From assembly GCA_964035015.1 (NCBI GenBank), contig OZ035999.1, positions 3,919,627-3,983,626 of the forward strand: 64,000 nt of DNA, written 5' to 3'. Numbering within the stretch: position 1 is the stretch's first letter; each line of letters opens with the position of its first letter. The position numbers and the translations under genes are program-made. This DNA comes from Corallium rubrum. Its lineage: Eukaryota; Cnidaria; Anthozoa; Scleralcyonacea; Coralliidae. Shown here in pieces: positions 11,071 to 23,000 of this stretch. Under the pieces are notes generated by a model that had not been told where the DNA came from, searched no databases, and saw only the letters and a list, made by a program, of their open reading frames with translations.

Positions 11071-14000
11071 ATGGCGGAGCAAATGGTTTACAATCTTCTG
11101 CGATTGTAAGTGATTTTGTCATTGTTATATTTCTAAAACAGACTATTTTCAGCTTTACTGACTTGCGATTTTCCTTATAGACATATTTCGCCGGAGAAAT
11201 TTTACATAGAACCGAAAGATCGGAAGTGTATTGGAGAAAAGGTTTTGGAGATAGACCGCGTTAGCCAAGAACTGAGCCTTGCAGGTGAAATTGACAAAAT
11301 TAAATCTATTGTGTAGAAATAGATGTGATTGAAAACTTTACAAACTTCCTTTGCAATGCTTTTATAATATTTTTCCTGAGAGGAAAGGATATAACAGTTT
11401 AGTTCATTAAATTACAAATATAGACATAAAAATGAAGATCTGAATTTCACAATATCCAACATCCAGCGTGTCAAGGCAAGAATATTAATCCTTTACTGGT
11501 GGTTTAAATAGTTTAGCATAAAGCTTCTACATTAGTACAAAAGATATATTGATTGTGTATTACGTTCTACTAGTGCGGTAAATCGGTAATTTGAACGTCG
11601 CTTTCTTGTGTGTGTTTGCTGTATAAATTATAAGATGTGCAAAATGAATTGTTAAAATCTATAACAGCTGTACTGTAAAGCTTGACATATTTGACACCTG
11701 CAGTTCAATTTAATATTGATGTTGTATATTGTTCCTAGAGGCAGATCTGAAGAGGCAGATTGTTTTGTATTAATTTGGTGAAAGATTCAAACTTTTTGTC
11801 CAAACTGCATTTTTGGGATCTTCCCTCAATTCAAGAAGCTTTGTTTTAATCACATAGGGTGATTTAATAAATTTAGTTCACCAGCCAATGTCATGAGAGA
11901 CAATGAAATTAAGCTTTGAATATATTGTCCCTGTAAATATGACATTTCCTGGGGTTTTTTAAATATGTTCTTTTCAAAAGTACAGTGTCTCAGTATAAAA
12001 AATGAGGAATGATCCAACATCATTCTGTGCAGAGCCAGATGTGAATATATGGTTAAAACCATAGAAATATTATACCTAGAATGCGTGCTCCTATCTCTCG
12101 TCAGTCAAAAAATTGTCGCCACAAAATGGTGGATTTATAAGGGCAAAAGGAACTCGCCCCAGGACTTTTTAACAGTTTTTAACACGGTTGCGGTTGGTGA
12201 TGTTGTGGAGTGATGGATGTATTTTAGCACTGAATTTCTTTGTTTTTTGTACCGGAAAACTTGCTGGATTGGTGAATTTTATAAAGATGAAGTGCAATAT
12301 CCTTCGCCAAAACATTTCGAACATTAAACTCTGGATGTAGACATGCAGCAACGATAGCGGCCTTTTAATACGAATGGTTTTAGTGTTTTTTTATACTGTT
12401 TTACATTATATTTGAATGATTCTCACTTGCCAATCTGTATGTGATTTATACTGAATGTGGAGGATTAATCCAGGAGACAGTAAGTGTTTTTTTCTCTTTT
12501 TTATCCAATCTAATAAGGATTTCTAGCTTGTGATTTTTGAAATATAAAATATGTTTATGCACCTGTCATATTTTTTATACATCAGTCTTTTCGACATTTA
12601 TTTATATTGAGATATTAAATCCGTGTTTTTTTAAAGATTTTCTCCTAGTTTCCATTACGTATTTGATTATTTTATTTTCTTTTAAACGGGCTTTGATGCA
12701 GACAATTTCTGAGTTTCAAGTTTAGCACTTTTTGTTGCTTTTTGTAATTGTGAATTGATCGAAATATAATTTTGAACTTATAGTTTTTATACGTTTAATG
12801 AAAGAAGTGTCTTGAAAATTGTTTTATTTTATGCTAATGTGTATGTGGCTGATTTGTTGTCGTGCATGTATCCAATTTATCCCTATGAAACGTCCTCCAA
12901 TTCTTTATTTTGAGAGACGATCATTGTTGTATATATATCCCACCCCTTAGCAAAATTCAAAATGGCGGATCTATAAGGGCAAAATAAAATTTAATTTGGA
13001 CCCCTGTCACGTGACAGAGCACGCATTCTAGGTCTATTATTTCTATGGTTAAAACATGTAAAAATACCCGGGTTGTTCCACACCAGCATGCAAGTTGTCA
13101 CAAGACTGTTTCAACAAGCTGTCATTGGAATGCATTTGCACTGATTGTTCGCTATTTGTTAACAAGTCTGTAACAGGTAGTTGACAACTTGTAACAAGCT
13201 GTGGCAAGTTCCAACATTAACTTGTTACTGCTCTGCCAACAACAAGCTTATATTGGCTTGATAAAATCACAACTTCTTTATAACAACTTGTTAATGCCTC
13301 AAGTGTTGCAAGCTTATTGCAAGCTTATTGCAAGCTTATTAATAAGCTGTGAGATTTTTTACATGTGTAGCAGTCAGCCTGTGTGAATAGCTAGAGATCA
13401 CTAGAATGACAGTACATGTACTTACATGCATGATTCTTGTGGTCAACATCTGGCTGCATGCTGTCAGATCATAATATACAGTTATACACTCTCATGATAT
13501 ATACTGTATGCATACATAAGCATTTAAATGTAAGTTTTCATATTTATTGATACTCACTTTCAGAAAACAATGGACAAATTCCAGTTTTATCTGAAACTAG
13601 AGATATCTTTGGAATCTTGGGAGTTATCAACTTAGTTGCAGGTGAGTTAGTTTTCAAACTATAAAGTGATATTTCCAGCAGTGGTACATGTACTGTACAT
13701 ATACCTGAATTTACCAGTACAATTATTGGATGCATGAACAGTAGATAGCAGTATGGTAATCATAGGTGTACCTGACCAGTTAAGTTTGGGGGGGCAAAAC
13801 ATTTTTGCCAAAAAAATTAAGAGTCGGAAATATATTAAAACAGTTCAAAATATATTTTTTCGTGAATATTTAACAGCAATATTACCCGAATTTACCCGAA
13901 ATTTCTTTCAAAAAGTACCTGAAATTTTGTATGCCTATGATGGTAATTGTGTCAGTATGTGGAGTGTATTTTTGGTATACAGTAGAATTATAGCAATTTG

Positions 14001-17000
14001 CAAGGTTGTTGGTCTGATTGCAGCGAGAAAGTTTTGATGTTGCATTTTTGCAACTGGTAATTAAAGTGGTCCCACTTTTAGAACACTGTTACACCATGGT
14101 TACACTCTACTAAGATAAAAAAAAAAATTCAGGTAGATTTTATCTCCCAGGTATGACTTATTGACACTCCCCCAACTTTAGGCCCATACCTAGTTGTCAT
14201 CACCAAAAGAAAGTTTGTTGGAAGGATCAATAATCAAGAGATTTGGAAAATCCAAGATACAGAAACGGTTCTTTTTCCCAGGACAACTTTGCACTTGACT
14301 GAGACCCAGGTATTAGAATTAGAATTATGTACCGTACAGTATAGAAGTTACTTCCTTTCCCCCTTCTTTTCTCATCTCCCTTTTCCTTTCTTTCCTCCTC
14401 CTTTTTTGCCTTTCCTTTTAATAGTCGTTTCTTCCCTCCATCAATATGTCGTTTCTCCTTTCCATCCATCATACTTCATTCCTTCCTTCTGTCCATCCTT
14501 TCTTCCCTCCTTTTTTATGTAAAATTTTGTTATTGTATCCTGTTAGCCACATGTATTGTACATAAATAACTTTATTTTCTGTGGTTTTAGGAGAGAGATA
14601 ATAAAACATATCTGACCATGATTCAGCAAGTTTTGCTCACAGATGGTTTCTACTTTTCCTCATCATATGACTTAACCCACACATTGCAAAGACTTTCTAA
14701 GACAAGTCCTGACTTTCTTCAAATGCCTCTCCATGAAAGGGTAACCCTTATTTGTTTTCTTTTCTGTTTTCCCCCAATTATGCATGCTATAAGTGAGATT
14801 TACAATATGTACTGTACAGAACTACATGCCTCCAGACAAATGCAGGCTCAAGACAATCTGAGAGGAACATCTGTTTGAAGTAACACAAATGCAGAATGAT
14901 GATAGATTGCGACAAAAGATTGCCAATCATATGCAGACAGTCTGACTATAATATACATTGTATTATTATAATCCATTGTAATTTGTGTTTCTCAGGCTGA
15001 CCAAAGGTTTCTGTGGAATGGTCACTTTTTAAGAATGTTTGCTGTACAGCCAGAGGTAAAAATGACAATTTCAATCCATCCTATTGAGCTCTTGCACATA
15101 TTCCCAAGCTGGGTGGCAAATTAAACGAAAGGATTACCATTCATTATTTGGTCCACTAAACGTCGGTACTTTGAAGTTGCAAGAGCCCAATTATTTTACT
15201 CTGTCTGGTGTCAGATGAATAATAATACATATAATATACTATACTATACTATACTATACTATACTATACCATACCATACCATACCATACCATACCATACT
15301 ATACTATACTATACTATACTATACAATACAATACAGTGCTGTGCTGTGCTGTGCTGTACTGTACTGTACTGTACTGTACTGCACTGTACTGTACTGTACT
15401 GTACTGTACTGTACTGTACTGTACTGTACTGTACTGTGCTGTGCTGTGCTGTGCTGTGCTGTGCTGTGCTATACTATACTATACTATACTATACTATACT
15501 ATACTATACTATACTATACTATACTATACTATACTATACTATACTATACTATACTATAAAGAGATGAGTATTACTCCCACTCAATTTTGGATCATTTAGT
15601 AATTTTTCTTTGAGAACCACCAAAAGACAGTATCATACTGAATTACTATTAAAGAAGGAATTATTAGTAAATCAGAAAACATTAATTGTGAATTGCTTGG
15701 AAGCTTCTCAACTTAAGCCAACATTTTCCCTTTCTACATTAATACACATCCTTACCTTTTTTGCTATCCAGTAATATTAAAAAAAAATTGCTGTATATTA
15801 GACTAATTAAGGGTGGCTTGTTTATTTTTTTGTAGCTCCGCAAATTCATCCTTCCAGTAATCCATGGCTGTATCCTTAATAGAAATAATTAAACCAAAAA
15901 TTACACCAATATAAATATTTTCATAAAAAGTGTTGTTTACTTCCTTGACTCTTTTAAGTTATAGAAATTCAGCACTGTTCAATAAAAAACAAATCGTTTG
16001 ACTTTATCCTAATATCACGACGAAGTTGTTTCAGAGCAGGTAATATTAATATGCCTGCAATATGATTAATTACATGTGGTACAATTTGTTTCTCTAAATG
16101 GTGCCCGTGAAGTTACTGTAATACGAGCAGCAACTTGCTGCAACATTGTTGCGTTGCAAGTTGAATAGCGTTGTTGCACGTATTACCACCTACATAAAAC
16201 ATTTTGTTGCAAGTTGAATCAGAATGTTGCAGCAAGTTCTAAATCGAGTCTACTTTTTCACTACAAATTTTTTCAACTTGCAACAAAATCATTGTTACGT
16301 GACAATGCTTAAGGTCTTCGTTAAGGTTTTCAGGGTCATTTCTGTAAAGCGCTCTCAATTCGTCAGAATTTATGCCACAAAAATAAAATAAATATCGTTA
16401 GAAAGCTATGAATTTGTAGAATACATTGGTGTCTTTGGTTTCGCGATAAACTTAAACCGTTAATAGTTGTGAATTTTTTAATTAAAACCGGAGGGCTTCG
16501 TTCGGGGCGACTTAAGAACAAAGCGTTTCGATTCCGAGATAAATGTCCAGCAAAACGGTGTCAGCGTTTTTTTATTTAATGCCTGGTTTCGAATTTACGA
16601 CTTATTTTGTCCGAATGTTGGTTAAAAAACAGCATTTTTAACTTTGGTCATCAATAAAATCGGCAAAACTCGTCATATCAAAAAACGCTGACGTCGTTTT
16701 GCTGGAAATTTATCTTGGAATCAAACTACAAAAAAAGATTTTGAACAAAATAAAACGCTTTTTACTCGAGTCGCCCCGAGTGTAGTCCTCTGGTTTTAAT
16801 TAAAAAAATTCACAACTATTAACGGTTTGCGTTTATCGCGAAACCAAAGACACCATTGTATTCTACAAATTAATAGCTTTCTAACGATATCTATTTTATT
16901 TTTGTGGCATAAATTCTGACGAATTGAGAGCGCTTTACAGAAATGACCCTGCAAACCTTGCAACAAAGTTGCGTTGTAAGTTGAAGAAAAATGTTGCCCG

Positions 17001-17016
17001 TATTGTATTACCTCAC

Positions 17017-17092
<76 letters not shown>

Positions 17093-20000
17093 TAACAATT
17101 TTTGCGGTTCAATAGTCACCTCCTAGTAACTGACTCGGATTTTCACGGCAAAAACTTTAATCTTTGTGTGTCTAGGTGTGCGTTACTATTTACGTGGGTT
17201 AGATATAGAAGGACATCCCGCAAATTACGTTGAAACTGAGCAAATTATTCAGTACGACGGGGAATTCACTTCGCTTGTTCAGGTAATATTAGCCTTAAAT
17301 TCTTTTTTGTGAATTTTGAAGGACCAATGTACAGTACAATGTGCGAAGTAATATATCCAACACCTCCTATTTCTAAATACAGCCAAGCAGTTTGAAAATA
17401 CGAGGTGAAGCCGAGTTTGTTTAACCTGCTTGGCTGTATTTATAGACATCAGAGGATGAACACTGACGAGTGTTGGATATAGTTTCTCAAACGAATCAAT
17501 ATTTGAAGAGAAAATCGACCTCAAAGTTTGCTAAATTTGACCGTAATCTTCCTCCGATTTCTAAATCACTGATTAAATATTGATTTCTTTTGAATTTTCC
17601 TCGTGAATTGCTGAGTTTGAGAAAATACAGTATAATGCATGGTTTAGCAGTCTAGGAGAACAGGTTAAACCAGCAGCTACAATCGTTGTTAATTTTTGTG
17701 TCCACTGTACATGCGGTGAACCTTTTAAATGCTGACATGCGAAGTTCGCAATGTTAGTTAAGTAATAGTACTATTAGCTTGCTGCAGGGACGTTGGAAGC
17801 GGGGGGGGGGGGGGGGGGAGGGAGCCTGCCCCCCTTTTTTTGGTGGTGGTGGGGGGGGGGGGGCAGAATATGTTTGGGCCCCACCACTTTTTAACAAGGT
17901 CAGTAATAAAGTTATGATTAACAAAATCACTAACCCTAGCTAACCAACGACTTTGAATAAAGATATAATAACGAAATTTGAATGCAGATATTCAATGTCC
18001 GGAAAAGCGTTGTCTTTTGAGTATTTTATGACGTTTTGGGACCTTTAGAATCCTGTAAATCCTTGTCCTAAAATGCAGGAAATGGCATTTCAGAGACTCT
18101 AGATTTCAAAATTTCCCGGGGAGCATGCCTCCGGACGCCCTAAAAATCCCCCCCCCCTTTTAGTGTCGCTCCGACGCCCCTGGCTTGCTGTTATCAACTT
18201 TGTAGCAATTGTTCCAAACAACGCTGCAGCCAGTTGTTGGAACAACCTGCATGCAGCAGCTGCAACAGACTTGGTGATCACAACAACTTGCAGACAGTTT
18301 GTTGCACTGCTAGCTGGAGCAACGTAGCGGCGTGGATATATCCAGCGATACTTGCTGGGTAAGACAAGGCTGTTTGCAGACCTTTTTATCGATACGCGAA
18401 TATTTCTATTAGCACTGTTTCTCTCCCGCTACACGCGTAAAAACGCACAACTTGTTCACGGTTGTCAACAGGCGTGAACAATGTTGTGCTGCTCGCCGTG
18501 AACAATGTTGTCCTGCTCGCCGTGAACAAGTTGTCAACAAGTTGTTCACTTATGGTTCGAACAACTTGTTCACGGATAAATCAACAGTCATGAACAAGTT
18601 GTTCCAACAGCACATTTTTTATAGCCAACAACGTTCGCACATGATACAACACGTTGTAACGGCGTGACAAAATAACAACGATGAACAATGTTACAACAAT
18701 GGTGAGCAGTAACAACTTGTTGAAACAATGATGAACAATGTTGTTCATTTATCAATGTTGTTCACATACGTCAACAAGTTGTTACAGCATTGTTGCACGT
18801 TGTTACAGCATTGTTCAGGCAACAATGCTGTAACAACTTGCGAGATTTTTACGCGTGTATCTTGACTCAGTTTCTTTTTTTTTTCCCCTTCTGAATAACT
18901 TATTGACTTCAGGTGCGAGGGTCAATTCCTCTATACTGGTCACAAAGACCTACTTTACAGTACAAACCAAGGCCACAACTACACCAAGCAGATCATGTGA
19001 GTATACCACTGCATGAAGGAGGTATTTCATGATAATAATCTAATAGTAGACATGCAGGCTACTAGCTACAGCATAGGCTAAGCGTTATGTCAAATTTCCT
19101 GAATATGTTTTGTTATGAAAGTACTATTTATAGCACAAAATGCGGACAAACCAACATTGACTTTCAAATGATTGCAAATAAGCCATTATCTATTGTTTGG
19201 ACTGGAAGAATTGTGGGTAAAAGAGGACAATCTTAAATAGTGACGTCATCACGACGGAGCGCTATTATCAATTAAATAAGGGCAAAGTTACATTAGTTTT
19301 ACTTCAGTAAGACCCCGTTTACACGATGCCGGTACAATAATGACATGAAAACGGCGCAAAATGAAGACGGGTTCCTTGACGGCATGAAATGAAAACGGAA
19401 CACTAACCGGTATTGTGCAAACGCCCGTGCCGTAACAGTTTGATGACGGTATCACGATATATACGACCACAGTATTCGGGTCAGCAGTATTCACAAAGTC
19501 TTCTCAATTCTCATTGGAAGAGAATAGTCATATGCTAATCCGTCATTATATTATACCGGCAACGTGTAAACGCAAGACTTTTTGACCTGTATTTACATAC
19601 CGGCATGATTTTGTTCCGTTTTCAAATTGTACCGGCATCGTATAAACGGGGTCGAATTAGTCTATTATTTATGTCGACGCAATTTTTTGTAAGCCCATTG
19701 GGACGAAACGATTACATGGACATTTTCATCTCGGCAAACCGGGCTAGCCCGCTTGCCATGTAATCGAAACGTTGAAAAAACATACAATTTATGCACGATG
19801 CCCGGCTAAAGCTAGCTAACCAGGCTACCTAGCCCACGGTCCATGTAATCACCCCATAATTTGTATTTCTCCCATTTGTTTTAGAATTTAGGTTTTCAAC
19901 AACACATGGAAAATTTGATGTTTCATTACAATGAAATTGTCCTTGTAGATCTGGTTAGTTGGATTTACTTGTTATAAAAAAATATCAGAATTATGTCTGA

Positions 20001-23000
20001 ACAATGTCAACAGCGATGTAAACGAGGTGCAGCACCCCATTTTACAGTTGGCAACGTTGATTCGACGGTAAATGATGCAAAAGAAAACGCCTTTTAAACG
20101 ATTGTCGTTGGATACCGTAAACAACTTGTGCTGTTTACGTGATAATTCTTAAGATAAGAATCAGATTTTTATAGGCTTTCCAAAAAAAAAATTAAATATT
20201 TTTCCTGTGTCGTTTTTCCTCAGATTGACCACAAAGGGCCTGAAAAAGAGCTTGGAGATCAGCTTACAACCATTGTCAGAGGATCACCTTACTCGGGAAA
20301 ACAAGTTAGGCAAGTTATACTCGTACTTTAGCAATATAGTGTAATCTTAATCCTTTTTTTCGCTCAAGCTTTAACCGAGAGATATTTACATTCTCAGTTA
20401 CGAAGTTCTTAGTAAAACTGCATGTTTGGAACCAGACAACCGACAAGTTACTTTATACACAACTGTTTCTTACAGGTTAGAAAGATTTGATTTTCATAAA
20501 GAGTGCAGCAAACTGCGATGGCATCGTTTATCTATTTTAATGGAAAGACTAAAAGAAGATCAACAGAAATTTGGGTAAGAAATGTCTCTCTTCTTCTCAG
20601 CCGAGGCAGAGTTGGAAAACAGTGTATAAAGAAGCTTTGCCGTTCTCTTATCCACGTGTCAAAACATGTCTTAGAGTAACGCACTTTTTTCCTCAGGTAT
20701 TTTAAAATGACGAGGGATAGAATTGTAATTTCAGAACAGTCAGGAGTATTCAGAACGAACTGTATGGACTGTTTGGACAGGTAATAACGATATTACGAGC
20801 TTTGTATTCGAATCAATCCTGTGTGCAAGCCGTTCGTTGCATATGAATCTGAGTGGCTATACACGGATTCGTCTTTTACTTTTCTTAAGCCAAGTCTTTT
20901 TGTTATTCAGAACGAATGTCGTACAGAGTATGCTTGGACGAGAAAGTCTTCAGAAACAATTTGAGGTAATCTCTTTAAGAGTAATTAAAGTTAGAAAAAG
21001 TAGGGTTGCAATTGCAGCCTGCTGTTCTCCGCTTTGTGATTTCACAATACAGTAGATTATTTGGTTGTTGTTTTCCATATAGTTTTTAAACATTTACAGT
21101 TCAGGGAATGTTACGTGCTTTCCTTTTTTTGTACAGAGCTTTAGCATTCTTGGAAAAGAAGAAAAAGTTCAGGAATGTTCAAGTTTCGAATATATTTATA
21201 AGAACGGTAAGTAGATATTAGACTTTTGTACAAATCGAATCGAATTGTCTTTTAAACTGCATTTTCTCCTGGGATAACTTATAAATTGTACTGGTTAGTA
21301 TACGGTTTAATACAGTAAAAACCCGCTAACAAAAATTTCAGCCTGAGGTTCTTAATACTGGTAGGTTCTTGTCAAGAACCTGCCAGTATTAAGAACCTCA
21401 GGCTGAAATTAAGAATTTATTTACATAAGAATATATAAGAATATAAGAACCTATCCCAGGCTGATTTGGTAAAATGTATAGGTTCACCATTTCCCCCTAA
21501 AGAAACTTGTCGGCAGTTGTTACCTGACAGTGATGGGTCCAGCCTGATCTGTTAGGGGGTGCTGAGCGAGTAAAGTGAGATCAGGCCTGCGGCGTGGGGC
21601 GTGACCGAGGCAGGGTGGAGCGCCGCTGAGAGAGGTACGGCAGGGGTCTGGGGACACAGCCCCCGGCAGGGTCCAGGGGGGCAAAGCCCGCCAGAATTTT
21701 TTTTATACCTATTAATACCTATGAATCATATGATAGCTAATATATGAATCATATATCTATGAATCGTATGATAGCATGAAGTTTACACGGACATTGAATG
21801 AATGCGTCCTTTAATGTACTTGGATTTGACAAGGCAATTGGCACCCCCTTTGGCCAAGGCCAGGGGATGCGCACCCCCCCCCCCCCCCGCCAGGGGGGAC
21901 CCCCGTACCCCCTGTAAATCCCTCACTGTTACCTGGAACTGTGTTTTTTTCGTTCCATAGCTTGGGCTGATAATGCAGATGCCTGCTCAAACCAGTATGC
22001 CGGGACAGGTGCATTAAAAACTGATTTCACAAGGTGGGTATTCCATTTTACTTAATTATTGAATATTATTAGAAAAACAAATATGATTTGTTCATAAGGA
22101 CGCGTCGTTTCATATATGAGCAGAAACGACTTTCTCATTTATATGACAAATTTACTCGCTCCACAATGGAATCTTTAAATAGATTCAATTTATGAAATAT
22201 AATTTTCGTTTCTCGAAAATTGCCTTGCCTTTAGAACAGGAAAACGAACAAGATGGGGCCTACTGCAAGATGGCTACAACTCAATGATGCGATATTATAA
22301 GAATAACTTTTCTGATGGTTTCAGACAGGTAAATACAAGAGATTACAAAACGACAAAGCTGTTGGGTCCATACGGAAAACGAAAGCCAATACTTTCTCGT
22401 ACAGCCCGAGCGAACAAACTGAACAAGGTTTTAGCGAGAAACTCCGAAGTGCAAAACTTAAAAGAATATGACTAAAAAGCCATACAATTATTTCCTTAAT
22501 ACATGTATAAACTTTTAAAGTTACCTGGCTTACCTAAGCTTTTTCGTGCCCTTTCTTGTTTACATCAGTTCGGCTTTTTTGTGTCGTCTTTTAAGATGAA
22601 CAGCTGTAACGGAAAACCAGTCGTAGTCTAGCACATATATTTAGTTCTCTTAACGACCCAGGAATTTTCGCGCCAAAACTGAATGGCTCGAGGAAAAGCG
22701 TATTGACCGAGCGCTGAGCGGTCATTAGCGTAGGATCCCGATCCCCCAGCAACCAATCACCTTGCATCGTTTTTGCGTACCGACCGGAGATCGAGTTCAG
22801 CCATATAACTAAACCTTGTTCTCACATTTTATTTTTAAAACTTTATTTTTACTGCAATTACGTATACCGAATATAATATCAAGACCCGTTGCATTATATT
22901 TAATATGCTTTTGTCGGTCTGACTCAAGTGGTGTTTTTTCCTCCCCTAAAAAGGACGCTATTGACTTGTTTCTTGGAAATTACATCGTGGAACCTACAGA

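Noticed and set aside
10498-11180. Poly-Val, poly-Leu, poly-Ala and Ser/Asn-rich ORFs of 140-187 aa
   Set aside because: They are translations of the GTT/GCT triplet array in overlapping frames, with no domain and no splice context.
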